This document shows positions 43,432 to 52,403 of a stretch of DNA of 64,000 nucleotides, one piece after another (position 1 is the stretch's first letter; each line of letters starts with the position of its first letter). Both the position numbers and the translations under genes were made by a program. The stretch spans positions 1,879,001-1,943,000 of the forward strand of contig NZ_CP090953.1 of the NCBI RefSeq assembly GCF_021513175.1, given 5' to 3'. Origin of the DNA: Sphingomonas sp. S2-65. GTDB lineage: Bacteria > Pseudomonadota > Alphaproteobacteria > Sphingomonadales > Sphingomonadaceae. The notes below the pieces were generated by a model that made no database searches, had not been told where the DNA came from, and worked only from the letters and a program-made list of their open reading frames with translations.

Positions 43432-44430
43432 CTAGCTTAGTATGCGTTCGTAGAGCCGGATATAGTTGTCTGCCATCGCTTCGACCGAGAAGTGCTGCTC
43501 GATGCGGGTGCGACAGGCTGTGCGGTCCACCGCCAGCGCTTCGACTGCTGCGACGGCTTGATCCGCAGAGTCGACCAGCACGCCGGTGTCGGGGGTGATC
43601 AGTTCGGGCATCGAGCCGCGATTGATCGCGATCACCGGGGTGCCGCAGGCCATCGCCTCGACCACCGACAGACCGAAAGGTTCGTCGAAGTTGATGAGGT
43701 GGAGCAGCGCTCTCGCCCCGCCCAGCGCCTTCAATCGCGCCTCGCCGCCCACGGGGCCATGATAGACGATGCGATCGCCGAGGTGCGGCTTCACCGCTCG
43801 GTCGAAGTAACCCTGGTCCTGGATGATGCCGTAGAGGTCGAGGCGGCGGCCAGTCGCCTGCGCTACCGCAATGGCTTCGGCAGCGCCCTTGTCGGGGTGC
43901 ATGCGGCCGAAGAAGAGCAGGTCGTCGCTGCCATGAGCATCGAACGGAAACTCGTCGAGGCGGATGCCATGGTGGATGGTGGCGGCGTAGCGGAGGCTCG
44001 GATGCCGGTCGGCGTCGGAGATCGCGACATAGTGCACGCGATGCTCGAACGGCTTGTACATCGGCAGGATGCGGTCCGACGAGAAGCCGTGGATGGTGGT
44101 GACCATCGGCGTGTCTACCAACGGCGCGAAGGCGTGCGCGGGGAAATCGGCCTGGTTGTGGATCAGGTCGAACTCGGCGGCGCGGCTGAAGACATGGGCA
44201 AGGTGGCGATATTCCCAGACCTTGGCGTCGATGCTCGGGTCTTCCTCATAGGAGGCCGGAACGACGCCGGCGAGCGTGCCGGAGGTGATCGAGTCCTGGG
44301 TGGCGAACAAGGTGACGTCGACGCCCTTGGCGACCAGCGCCTCGGTCAGCAGGCTGGTGACGAGTTCCCAGGGGCCATAATGGCGCGGCGGCGTGCGCCA
44401 CGCGATCGGCGCCAGCATTGCGATCTTCAT
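43432..44430 (-). CDS. GT4-family glycosyltransferase
   Basis: 332 residues, GT-B fold. The N-terminal part has MLAPIAWRTPPRHYGPWE and HNQADFPAH; the C-terminal half has FFGRMHPDKGAAEAIAVA and the E-x7-E nucleotide-sugar motif EPFGLSVVEAMACGTPVIA. The donor and acceptor are unknown. It is last in a three-gene set with GH130 and GH13; its ATG overlaps the GH13 stop by 4 bp. It may build or extend a cytoplasmic glycan that the neighbouring enzymes degrade or remodel. Confidence 0.88.
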   Translation of the reverse strand: MKIAMLAPIAWRTPPRHYGPWELVTSLLTEALVAKGVDVTLFATQDSITSGTLAGVVPASYEEDPSIDAKVWEYRHLAHVFSRAAEFDLIHNQADFPAHAFAPLVDTPMVTTIHGFSSDRILPMYKPFEHRVHYVAISDADRHPSLRYAATIHHGIRLDEFPFDAHGSDDLLFFGRMHPDKGAAEAIAVAQATGRRLDLYGIIQDQGYFDRAVKPHLGDRIVYHGPVGGEARLKALGGARALLHLINFDEPFGLSVVEAMACGTPVIAINRGSMPELITPDTGVLVDSADQAVAAVEALAVDRTACRTRIEQHFSVEAMADNYIRLYERILS

Positions 44431-45998
44431 GCGAGGATAAGGCCTTCATTGGGCAGGAGGAGCGCGGGATCAGGCGTGCCGCCGCGCGTGGAAAGCAGCG
44501 GCGTGAAGCCTTCGGCCCATTCGGGGATCGAAAAGCCCTGCGGCTGGTCGCCTAGATTGAGGACGATCAGCAGGCGTTGGTCGCCGTGGCGGCGTTCATA
44601 GGCGAGCAGGTCGCCGCCGGCGTCAACCGGGTGCCAGTCGCCGACTGCGAGCGCGGGGTGCTGGCGGCGCAGCGCGAGGAGGTCGTGGTGGAGCTGCCAC
44701 ATCGATCCGGCTTCGCTTCGCTGGGCGGCGACGTTGCGCGTCTGCCAGTCGGCGTGGAGCGGCAGCCAGGCGGTGCCGGTAGTGAAGCCGGCGTTCGGGC
44801 TGTCGTCCCAGGCCATCGGCGTGCGCACCGGATCGCGGCCAAGGCCGATGCCGGGTTCGCGCAACTCGCGGGGATCCTGGGTCTGGTCGGCGGGGATGGT
44901 GCCGTCTGCCATGCCGATCTCGTCGCCATAATAGAGCGTCGGGGTGCCACGCAGGGTGAGCAGCAGCATCGCGGCGACGCGCGCCTGTTCGGGGCCGAAG
45001 CGGGTCGCGGCGCGGGGGCGATCATGGTTGCCGAGCACCCAGTTCGGCCAGGCGGCTGCGGGCAGCGCTGCTTCGTACTCGGCGATGATCCTGGCGAGGT
45101 GCGGCGCGTCCCAAGGCGCGTCGATCAGCTGGAAATTGAAGGGGAGATGCACGCCGGGCGCCTGCGTGCCATAATAACGCATCAGTCGGTCGAGCGGCAG
45201 ATAGATCTCGCCGATCAGCACCCGCTCGGGATAGACGTCGGCAAGGCTGCGCATGCGCTCGGCGATGCCGTGGACTTCCTCCTGATCGGTCGAGTGCAGC
45301 TGGAGGACGCTGAACATCTCGCCCATGCCAGGCGCGTAATCGGGGTTTGCGGGATTGTCGGGGAAGTCGGCGTGCTTGACCATGTGCCAGAGCACATCGA
45401 TGCGGAACCCGTCGACACCGCGGTCGAACCAGAAGCGCATCGCATCGAGCATCGCCGCCTGCACCTCTGGATTGCGCCAGTTGAGGTCGGGCTGTTCCTT
45501 GAGGAAGGCGTGGAGGTAATATTGGCCGGTGGTCTCATCCCATTCCCAGGCCGAGCCGCCAAAGTCGCTGATCCAGTTGTTTGGCGGCGAGCCGTCGGGA
45601 TTGGCGTCGCGCCAGATGTACCAGTCGCGCCTGGGATTGTCGCGCGAGGATCGGCTTTCGAGGAACCAGGGATGCTGGTCCGAGCTGTGGTTGGGGACGA
45701 AGTCTAGCAGCAGCTTGAGGCCGCGGTCGTGCGCGGCCTCGAGCAGCGCGTCGAAGTCCTCGATCGTACCAAAGCGCGGATCGATGCCGGTATAATCGGC
45801 GACGTCATAGCCGAAGTCCGCCATCGGGCTGGGGAAGATGGGCGAGATCCACACCGCGTCGACGCCGAGTTCGACCAGCGCGTCGAGCCGCGCCTCGATG
45901 CCGGGCAAGTCGCCGATGCCGTCGCCGTTCGAGTCCTGGAAGGAGCGCGGATAGATCTGGTAGATGACGCCGGATTGCCACCAAAGCGGGTCGGTCAC
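44427..45998 (-). CDS. GH13 alpha-glucosidase / alpha-amylase family enzyme
   Basis: 523 residues, no signal peptide, so cytoplasmic. The TIM barrel carries the four GH13 regions: DFVPNHSS, GFRIDVLWH (nucleophile Asp), LIGEIYL (acid/base Glu) and VLGNHDRPR (transition-state Asp). It resembles oligo-1,6-glucosidases or alpha-glucosidases, which act on maltose- or isomaltose-like sugars, and related transglycosylases. It is translationally coupled to the GT4 gene. The gap to GH130 contains an inverted-repeat element (46042-46160). Confidence 0.92.
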   Translation of the reverse strand: MTDPLWWQSGVIYQIYPRSFQDSNGDGIGDLPGIEARLDALVELGVDAVWISPIFPSPMADFGYDVADYTGIDPRFGTIEDFDALLEAAHDRGLKLLLDFVPNHSSDQHPWFLESRSSRDNPRRDWYIWRDANPDGSPPNNWISDFGGSAWEWDETTGQYYLHAFLKEQPDLNWRNPEVQAAMLDAMRFWFDRGVDGFRIDVLWHMVKHADFPDNPANPDYAPGMGEMFSVLQLHSTDQEEVHGIAERMRSLADVYPERVLIGEIYLPLDRLMRYYGTQAPGVHLPFNFQLIDAPWDAPHLARIIAEYEAALPAAAWPNWVLGNHDRPRAATRFGPEQARVAAMLLLTLRGTPTLYYGDEIGMADGTIPADQTQDPRELREPGIGLGRDPVRTPMAWDDSPNAGFTTGTAWLPLHADWQTRNVAAQRSEAGSMWQLHHDLLALRRQHPALAVGDWHPVDAGGDLLAYERRHGDQRLLIVLNLGDQPQGFSIPEWAEGFTPLLSTRGGTPDPALLLPNEGLILA

Positions 45999-46041
45999 CG
46001 GGTGATCCTTCCGATGCGAGAGGAAGTCAGCACCTTCTCAC

Positions 46042-46160
46042 TTCTTCCGTCACCCTGGCCTTGTGCCGGGGTCCACCGTGCGGCGCGCGAGGGTGTGGCG
46101 GCGGGAGCACTTCCGGTGCGGCGCCGTGGGCCCCGGCACAAGGCCGGGATGACGGAAGAA
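46042..46160. repeat. Inverted-repeat (REP/MITE-like) element between GH13 and GH130 genes
   Basis: Arms 46042-46076 and 46126-46160 are inverted copies of about 35 bp with three mismatches. Each arm contains a small self-complementary core (CCGGCACAAGGCCGG type). The interior of about 50 bp is GC-rich with no coding potential. A related, shorter element lies at 52735-52804. Such GTCAT...CCGGG palindromes are common intergenic repeats in sphingomonads, as I recall. Confidence 0.7.
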
Positions 46161-46170
46161 AGAGGAAGTC

Positions 46171-47292
46171 TCACCGGAACCGCTCCTTCGGGATATGGCT
46201 GATGCGGCAGGCGAGGTCGGCCTCGCCGTGCGCGACGATATAGTGGTCGCCGGCATCGGCGATCCCTGTCGTGAACACGACCGGGGTGGGCAGGTACATC
46301 TGGTGGGCGATGTTGGCGGTGAGCGCGGGATCGGCTTCGTACAGCGGCGTCTGGTCCTCCAGGCGGAGAATGCGCGCGGGATCATCGCGGTCGAGCACCG
46401 CCCAGAAGCTGCGATAGACGCCGACCAGTCCCTGTTTCTCGACGCCGTGATAGATCATCATCCAGCCATCGTCGGTGAGGATCGGCGGGCTGCCGCCACC
46501 GATGCGCTGGGTGCTGGTGGTGCCTTTGCGCGCGCGGATGCCGGGGGTGTCGAGCGGCTTCCAATGCAGCCCGTCGGGGGACTGGGCCATGTTGATCGAC
46601 GGACCGCCGAGCCATTCGCTGTCCTGCGGATAGGCGAAATAGACTTCGCCGAGTGGCCGGGTGAGCGCCATGTACTTGCCGCCGACCTGGCCTTCGAACA
46701 GCAGCATGTCCTTGTTCTGGTGGTCGAGCACGACGCCGAGCAGCGCGTAGTCGAGCCCGTTCGATGAGCGGTACATCGCGGTGCAGTGGCGTTCGGCCGA
46801 GACGCCGCAGACGGTCATCCACCAGGTATCGCCGATGCGGCTGATGCGGGCATCCTCGACGCCATAGTCGAGGAAGGACGCGGTCGGCTCGATCGCCTTG
46901 TCGTAGTGGATGCGCACGATCTCGCGGCCCTGCGCGTCGAGTTCGACAGGGAGCAACCAGGATAGCGAGGTGAGGCCGAGCAGGCGCGGGCTGCGGTCCT
47001 TCAAGGCGAACTGGCGGGGATCGTCGATGTGGAGGCCGTGCAGGGCATGGGCGTCGAGGACGTAGCCTTCAGGCGTCCAGCGGATTGCGCGGGCGCAGTC
47101 GCCTTGCACCGGGTCGCGCAACGCCTCGGCCACGCGCACCATCAGCAGCAGATTGCCGTTCGGCAGCCGGGTCAGGCCCGGGTTGAACGCGCCGAGCACA
47201 TAAGTCGGCTCGGCGATCGAGCGGCGCAGCGGCGAACGGGAAAGGTCGACATCGTCCGGGCGGAAGATCAGATAATCGTCGCCTGCGGGCAT
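46171..47292 (-). CDS. GH130-family glycosidase/phosphorylase
   Basis: 373 residues, cytoplasmic. It has the five-bladed propeller features of GH130: GAFNPGLTRLPNGNLLLMVRVAE, catalytic Asp region YGVEDARISRI and DMLLFEGQVGGKYMAL. The family contains beta-1,4- and beta-1,2-mannoside phosphorylases and some mannosidases. The sequence does not tell which; phosphorolysis of a mannoside is a reasonable guess. It is first in the three-gene row with GH13 and GT4. Confidence 0.87.
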   Translation of the reverse strand: MPAGDDYLIFRPDDVDLSRSPLRRSIAEPTYVLGAFNPGLTRLPNGNLLLMVRVAEALRDPVQGDCARAIRWTPEGYVLDAHALHGLHIDDPRQFALKDRSPRLLGLTSLSWLLPVELDAQGREIVRIHYDKAIEPTASFLDYGVEDARISRIGDTWWMTVCGVSAERHCTAMYRSSNGLDYALLGVVLDHQNKDMLLFEGQVGGKYMALTRPLGEVYFAYPQDSEWLGGPSINMAQSPDGLHWKPLDTPGIRARKGTTSTQRIGGGSPPILTDDGWMMIYHGVEKQGLVGVYRSFWAVLDRDDPARILRLEDQTPLYEADPALTANIAHQMYLPTPVVFTTGIADAGDHYIVAHGEADLACRISHIPKERFR

Positions 47293-47307
47293 GTGCCCTC
47301 CCCTCGT

Positions 47308-48048
47308 TCAGCAGCCGGTGATGCGGCTCTCGCCTCCTTCGAGGATGAAGCGGTTGCCACGGCGAACGTATCGCTCGGCGAACGAGTCGGTTCCTTTGTA
47401 GCGAACCGTGAAGCCGCGGTCGCGCCGCACATCGGTGATCGTGCCGCTATATTCCTCGCCCGCGGCTTCGGTCATGCCGCTGGTGTCGAAGGTGGTGGTG
47501 ATGCTGGCAATCGCCGCGGGGCCGATCGGGCGAAGCTCGACCAAGTCGGTGAGGCCAACGGTGCAGCCCTGCCAGGTGCCACCGCCCTCCACGACGATCA
47601 CCGGCAGATCGGTAAAGGCACCCGATACCGACCAGCGCGTGAGATTGCCGAAGCTGCCGCTCACCGCCGCGTCGGGATAGCTGTTGACCAGTGCGAAACG
47701 CTCTCCCTCCGGGCGCAGGTAATAAGCCGCGATTACGCCGGGCTCGCTGTGGCCGGCATCAGGAGTATGGCCGTGGCGCAGCAGCACCGGGCCGAACGGC
47801 GTGTCGACCAGCTTGTCGTCGCCGTCGAAGACATAGCTGTCGATCTTGGCCGGCACTACGGCGCGGGCGGCATCGAGCCGGGCGGGATCGTCCGCGGCGA
47901 CCGTCGCCACGGAACTGGGTGCGGCGACCGGAGTCGCCTTGGCCGCCGGCTCGGCCTTTTTGTGCTTGGGCGCATAGTCTTCGGGCAGCGCGTTGCAGGC
48001 GGACAGCAGCGCCAAAACTCCACCGGCTGTGACAAGGCGGCTAGTCAC
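47308..48048 (-). CDS. Lipoprotein of unknown function
   Basis: 246 residues from a GTG that overlaps the stop of the chorismate mutase gene by 4 bp (GTGA). Lipobox LLSAC places the anchored Cys at about residue 18. A Lys/Ala/Pro-rich linker leads to a domain with HGHTPDAGHSEPGVIAAYYL, a WSVSGAFTDLPVIVVEGGGTW core and a C-terminal RYVRRGNRFILEGGESRITGC. I do not recognise the family. The coupling suggests coexpression with chorismate mutase but no obvious functional link. Confidence 0.75.
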   Translation of the reverse strand: MTSRLVTAGGVLALLSACNALPEDYAPKHKKAEPAAKATPVAAPSSVATVAADDPARLDAARAVVPAKIDSYVFDGDDKLVDTPFGPVLLRHGHTPDAGHSEPGVIAAYYLRPEGERFALVNSYPDAAVSGSFGNLTRWSVSGAFTDLPVIVVEGGGTWQGCTVGLTDLVELRPIGPAAIASITTTFDTSGMTEAAGEEYSGTITDVRRDRGFTVRYKGTDSFAERYVRRGNRFILEGGESRITGC

Positions 48049-48329
48049 GCGCCGTCCCGCAGCTGCACATGGTGGCGGATCACTTCGTCGATGATGAAGC
48101 GCAGGAATTTCTCGGAGAATTCCGGGTCGAGATCGGCATCCTTGGCGAGCGAACGCAGGCGCGCGATCTGCGCCTCTTCGCGCCCGGGATCGGCGGGCGC
48201 AAGCCCGGCCTGCGCCTTGTACTCGCCCACCGCTTGCGTGACCTTGAACCGCTCGGCGAGCAGGAAGACCAGCGCGGCATCGATATTGTCGATGCTCTGG
48301 CGAAACCGAGTAAGCGTGGCGTCCGGCAT
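48045..48329 (-). CDS. Chorismate mutase (AroQ class)
   Basis: 94 residues from the ATG at 48329. It is an all-helical AroQ-type domain with the pattern R..ID.ID..LV.LLAERF (residues about 9-30), YKAQAG and the later FIIDEVIRHHV. It is the typical length of a monofunctional enzyme. It converts chorismate to prephenate, which feeds pheA (33815). It could instead be a related isochorismate pyruvate lyase, but no iron-scavenging genes are near. Confidence 0.88.
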   Translation of the reverse strand: MPDATLTRFRQSIDNIDAALVFLLAERFKVTQAVGEYKAQAGLAPADPGREEAQIARLRSLAKDADLDPEFSEKFLRFIIDEVIRHHVQLRDGA

Positions 48330-48423
48330 GTGATGGCCCTCCCCGGCCCCTTTCGCCCGAGGCACGCGGACGTGCAACCCCATCCACTTGCCTTTACGGC
48401 GGCAACAGGCCAGAGGCCCACCC

Positions 48424-49437
48424 ATGAGCGCCACCATCCATCGCCTGGGCTCGCGCCCCGAGCCTTCGCTGGAACCCCTGCTCGGGCTGGTGGCCCATGA
48501 CATGAACATGGTCAACGCGGTCATCCTTGACCGGATGCGCTCCGACATTCCGCTGATCCCCGAGCTCGCCGGGCACCTGATCGCGGGCGGCGGCAAGCGG
48601 ATGCGACCGATGCTGACACTCGCGAGCGCGCAGCTGCTGGGCTTTACCGGCACGCGTCACCACGGGCTGGCGGCGGCGGTGGAGTTCATCCACACCGCCA
48701 CCTTGCTGCACGACGATGTGGTCGACAGCTCGGACCTGCGCCGCGGCCGTCGCACCGCCAACATCATCTGGGGCAACCCGGCGAGCGTGCTGGTCGGCGA
48801 TTTCCTGTTCTCCCGCTCGTTCGAGCTGATGGTCGAGAGCGGCAGCCTCAAGGCGCTCAAGGTGCTGAGCAACGCCAGCGCGGTGATCGCCGAGGGCGAA
48901 GTCAACCAGCTGACCGCGGTGCGGCGGCTGGACCTGTCCGAGCAGCGCTATCTCGACATCATCGGCGCGAAGACCGCCGCGCTGTTCGCCGCCGCCTGCC
49001 GGATCGCCGCGATCGTCGCCGAACGGCCCGAGACCGAGGAAGCGGCGCTCGACGCCTATGGCCGCAATCTGGGCATCGCGTTCCAATTGGTCGACGACGC
49101 GATCGACTATGTCTCCGACGCGACCACCATGGGCAAGGATGCGGGCGACGATTTCCGCGAAGGCAAGATGACCCTGCCGGTGATCCTGGCTTACGCTCGC
49201 GGCGACGAGGCGGCGCGCGGCTTCTGGAAGGAAGCGATCGCAGGGCGGCGGGTCGCGGACGAGGATTTCGCCGAGGCGGTGCGGCTGGTGCAGGCTAGCC
49301 GGGCGGTGGACGACACGCTGGCGCGGGCGCGGCATTATGGGCAACGGGCGATCGACGCGCTGGGCGGGTTCGCCAATGGCGCGGCCAAGGATGCAATGGT
49401 CGAGGCAGTCGAGTTCGCCGTGGCGCGGGCTTACTGA
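48424..49437 (+). CDS. ispB: Polyprenyl diphosphate synthase (octaprenyl/decaprenyl type)
   Basis: 337 residues from the ATG at 48424. It is an all-trans isoprenyl synthase with the first Asp-rich motif LLHDDVVDSSD and the second LVDDAIDY, plus GGGKRMRPML for isopentenyl diphosphate binding. It makes the side chain of ubiquinone, probably Q10 in a sphingomonad, although chain length cannot be read securely by eye. It is divergent from chorismate mutase. A hairpin (49499-49537) follows. Confidence 0.93.
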   Translation: MSATIHRLGSRPEPSLEPLLGLVAHDMNMVNAVILDRMRSDIPLIPELAGHLIAGGGKRMRPMLTLASAQLLGFTGTRHHGLAAAVEFIHTATLLHDDVVDSSDLRRGRRTANIIWGNPASVLVGDFLFSRSFELMVESGSLKALKVLSNASAVIAEGEVNQLTAVRRLDLSEQRYLDIIGAKTAALFAAACRIAAIVAERPETEEAALDAYGRNLGIAFQLVDDAIDYVSDATTMGKDAGDDFREGKMTLPVILAYARGDEAARGFWKEAIAGRRVADEDFAEAVRLVQASRAVDDTLARARHYGQRAIDALGGFANGAAKDAMVEAVEFAVARAY

Positions 49438-49498
49438 CGCGACCGCGGCGCAGAATTCAGTACGCTTCGATGCTCCCTTACAGGGGAGGATCGAGGCT

Positions 49499-49537
49499 GC
49501 GGCAACCGGCCCGGCCTCTGCCGAAGGCCGGTTGCTC
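49499..49537. repeat. Hairpin between convergent ispB and the acidic-protein gene
   Basis: GCAACCGGCC, a loop of about 14 nt that can itself pair, then GGCCGGTTGC. No T run follows on either strand, so it may be a weak bidirectional transcript end rather than a classical terminator. A short GGGAGG palindrome (about 49471-49490) lies beside it. Confidence 0.4.
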
Positions 49538-49550
49538 GCCTAAAAACGCC

Positions 49551-49772
49551 TTATTCCTTTTCTTCGGTATCCGCCTCATCCTCGTCGTCTACGCCGAGCA
49601 TGTCCTCTTCGTCATTGTCGAGCTGTTCCTCGATCGCTTCGACGATCAGGTCGAGCTGCTCGTAGCTGGCGGTGAACTCCAACGTCTCGCCGTCGTCATC
49701 CTCGAGGTGGAGGACGTAATCGCCTTCCGCGTCGGTGGTGATGGTGAACTGTGCAAGTGTGCGTGCTGCCAT
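49551..49772 (-). CDS. Small acidic protein of unknown function
   Basis: 73 residues, about 40% Asp/Glu in the second half (a run of EEDMLGVDDEDEADTEE). The first half has the beta-strand pattern FTITTDAEGDYVLHLEDDDGETLEF. A good ribosome binding site (AGGAG, 8-9 nt) supports the ATG at 49772. Similar short acidic proteins occur widely in sphingomonads without a known function. It is divergent from hrpB. Confidence 0.75.
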   Translation of the reverse strand: MAARTLAQFTITTDAEGDYVLHLEDDDGETLEFTASYEQLDLIVEAIEEQLDNDEEDMLGVDDEDEADTEEKE

Positions 49773-49832
49773 GATGTTCGCTCCTATCCTTCGATTGCGC
49801 CCAACCCGGGTTCGCGCAATTGGTTGCGCACG

Positions 49833-52376
49833 ATGAGCGAGACTCTGCCGATCCACGCCGTGTTGCCCGCGCTGCTCGACGCGCTGCGCGCCGGTTCGAA
49901 CGCCGTTCTGGTCGCGCCGCCGGGTGCGGGAAAGACGACGGCGGTGGCGCCTGCGCTGTTGCACGAGCCATGGTGTACGGGCGAAGTGCTGCTGCTGTCG
50001 CCCAGGCGGCTGGCGGCGCGCGCGGCGGGCGAGCGGATGGCGGCGCTGGCGGGCGAGCCCGTGGGACGGACCTTCGGCTATGCGACGCGGATGGACGCCA
50101 AGCGATCAGCGGCGACGCGGGTTACGGTGGTGACCGAAGGCATTTTCGTGAACCGCATCCAGGGCGACCCCGAGCTGGCGGGTGTGTCGGCGGTGCTGTT
50201 CGACGAAGTGCATGAGCGCAGCCTGGACAGCGATTTCGGCCTTGCGCTGGCGCTGGACGCGCAAGCCGGGCTGCGTCCCGATTTGCGGCTGGTGGCTATG
50301 TCGGCGACGCTGGACGGTTCACGCTTCTCCGGGCTGATGGGCGGGGCGCCGGTGGTGGAGAGCGAAGGACGATCCTACCCGCTGACGCTGAAGCATATCG
50401 GCCGGGCGGCGGAAGCGCGCATCGAGGATTCGGTGGCGGCGGCGATCCGCACGGCCTTGCGTGAGGAAAAGGGCGGCATCCTCGCCTTTCTGCCTGGCGT
50501 GGCGGAGATCGAGCGCACGGCGGAGCGGCTGGACATTCCGCCAGGCGCGGTGCTGCACCGGCTGCACGGCAGCCTGGAACCGGGGGCGCAGCGCGCGGCG
50601 ATCGCGCCGGATTCGGAAGGACGGCGCAAAGTGGTGCTGGCGACGTCGATCGCCGAAACTTCGCTGACGCTGGATGGCATTCGGGTGGTAGTGGATTCGG
50701 GGCTGGCGCGGCGGCCGCGCTACGACCGCGCCGCAGGGATGACGCGGCTGGTAACCGAGCGGGCGAGCCAGGCTTCGGCGACGCAGCGCAGCGGGCGCGC
50801 GGCGCGGCAGGGACCCGGCGTCGCCTATCGGCTGTGGGAGGAAGCGGCGACGGCAGGGCTGCCGCGCTTCGACCCGCCCGAAATATTGGAGGCCGATTTG
50901 TCGGCGCTGACGCTCGACTGCGCCTTGTGGGGCGTGAGCGATCCGCGCCAACTCGCCTGGCTCGATCCGCCGCACGAGGCTGCGGTGACCGAGGCGCGCG
51001 CGCGGCTTGGCGTGCTGGAAGCGCTGGACGGCGACGGGCGGCCGACCGAGCATGGCAAGGCAATCGCACGGATGCCGCTGCCGCCGCGGCTGGGGCATAT
51101 GCTGGTGCGCGCGGGCGAAATGGGGTTGGCGCGGACGGCGGCGGAAGTGGCGGTGCTGCTCGGCGAACGTGGGCTGGGCGGGAACGATGCCGATCTAGAG
51201 GCGCGGCTGCGGCGCTGGCGGAGCGAGCGCGGGCAGCGTGCGGAGAATGGGCGCCGGCTGGCCGAGCGGTGGAGCAAATTGGCTCCCCTCCCTGCAAGGG
51301 AGGGGTCCGGGGTGGGCGCGCGATCCGAAGGAGAGCGCTTGACTGCACCCGCAGGAGGCTCGCTGCGCTCGCCACCCACCCCCAGCCCGTCCCTTGGAGG
51401 GAGGGGAGAAGGTGTCGCCACCTGCATCGCGCTGGCCTTTCCGGATCGCGTGGCGAAGCGGCGGGATGGATCGGGCGAGACCTGGGCGTCGGTGGGCGGG
51501 CGCGGGTTCAAGCTCGATCCGACCTCCTCGCTCGCGCGCGCCGAGTGGCTGGCGGTTGCAGAGACCCAGGGAATGGCCGCGGGCGCGAGGATCCTGTCGG
51601 CGGTCGAGATCGACTTCGCAGATATCGAAACCCTGTTCGGCGCGCGCACGGAGACACGGCGCAGTGTGCGCTTCGATCCCGCCACCGGCCGTACCGAGGC
51701 TATGCGCGAGCGGCGGCTGGGTACGATCCGGCTGTCGAGCGGGCCGGACTCGGCGGCCGATCCGACGGAGATCGAAGCGGCGTTGCTGGAAGGCGTTCGC
51801 GAGCATGGGCTGGCGCTGCTGCCCTGGTCGGAGACGGCGCAGGCGCTACGAACCCGCGCAGCCTATGGCGGCTATGACGCGCTGTCGGATGCCGCGCTGA
51901 TCGAGAGCCTGGACGAATGGCTGACGCCGCTGCTGGCGGGCAAGCGGCGGCTGGACGCCGTAGCGGCGGAGGGGCTGACTCAGGCCTTGCAGAACTTGCT
52001 GGGCTGGGAGGGCCAGCGCACGCTCGACCGGCTGGCACCCGCACGGCTGGAGACGCCGGCGGGGTCGAGCCATGCGATCGACTATAGCGCGGAGGGCGGA
52101 CCGCGCGTCGAGATGCGCGTCCAGGCGCTGTTCGGGCTGGCGACGCATCCGACGATCGGCGACGGCGTGCCGCTGGTACTGAGCCTGACCTCGCCCGCCG
52201 GGCGGCCGATCCAGACCACGCGCGACCTACCGGGCTTCTGGGCGGGGAGCTGGGCGGCGGTCGCCAAGGAGATGCGCGGTCGCTATCCCCGCCACCCATG
52301 GCCCGATGACCCAGCCAATGCATCGGCCACGCTGCGCACGAAAAATGCGGATGCAAGACGCGCTTCCGCGCGTTAG
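49833..52376 (+). CDS. hrpB: ATP-dependent helicase HrpB with an in-frame palindromic insert
   Basis: 847 residues. It is a DEAH/RHA-type helicase: Walker A APPGAGKTT, DEVHERS, SATLD, the SIAETSLTLDGI stretch, and QRSGRAARQ of motif VI, then the HA2/OB parts and the HrpB C-terminal domain. Residues 484-526, encoded by 51282-51410, are an insertion of 43 residues (129 bp) that reads through a palindromic repeat without disturbing the frame; without it the length matches the family. HrpB is thought to act on RNA, but its role in alphaproteobacteria is poorly known. The 60-bp gap upstream contains the promoter. Confidence 0.92.
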   Translation: MSETLPIHAVLPALLDALRAGSNAVLVAPPGAGKTTAVAPALLHEPWCTGEVLLLSPRRLAARAAGERMAALAGEPVGRTFGYATRMDAKRSAATRVTVVTEGIFVNRIQGDPELAGVSAVLFDEVHERSLDSDFGLALALDAQAGLRPDLRLVAMSATLDGSRFSGLMGGAPVVESEGRSYPLTLKHIGRAAEARIEDSVAAAIRTALREEKGGILAFLPGVAEIERTAERLDIPPGAVLHRLHGSLEPGAQRAAIAPDSEGRRKVVLATSIAETSLTLDGIRVVVDSGLARRPRYDRAAGMTRLVTERASQASATQRSGRAARQGPGVAYRLWEEAATAGLPRFDPPEILEADLSALTLDCALWGVSDPRQLAWLDPPHEAAVTEARARLGVLEALDGDGRPTEHGKAIARMPLPPRLGHMLVRAGEMGLARTAAEVAVLLGERGLGGNDADLEARLRRWRSERGQRAENGRRLAERWSKLAPLPAREGSGVGARSEGERLTAPAGGSLRSPPTPSPSLGGRGEGVATCIALAFPDRVAKRRDGSGETWASVGGRGFKLDPTSSLARAEWLAVAETQGMAAGARILSAVEIDFADIETLFGARTETRRSVRFDPATGRTEAMRERRLGTIRLSSGPDSAADPTEIEAALLEGVREHGLALLPWSETAQALRTRAAYGGYDALSDAALIESLDEWLTPLLAGKRRLDAVAAEGLTQALQNLLGWEGQRTLDRLAPARLETPAGSSHAIDYSAEGGPRVEMRVQALFGLATHPTIGDGVPLVLSLTSPAGRPIQTTRDLPGFWAGSWAAVAKEMRGRYPRHPWPDDPANASATLRTKNADARRASAR
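51282..51410. repeat. Palindromic repeat element inserted inside hrpB
   Basis: The 129-bp element (43 codons) has imperfect inverted ends of 34 bp, matching at 29 positions by hand count. Each end is a CTCCCCTCCCT...AGGGAGGGG palindrome followed by GGGGTGGG or preceded by CCCACCCC. It shares its layout with the serC-serA element (28390-28505). It is translated as a Gly/Pro/Ser/Arg-rich loop. Confidence 0.85.
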
Positions 52377-52403
52377 AGCGGGCGTGATCATTGGAGGCCC
52401 CAA

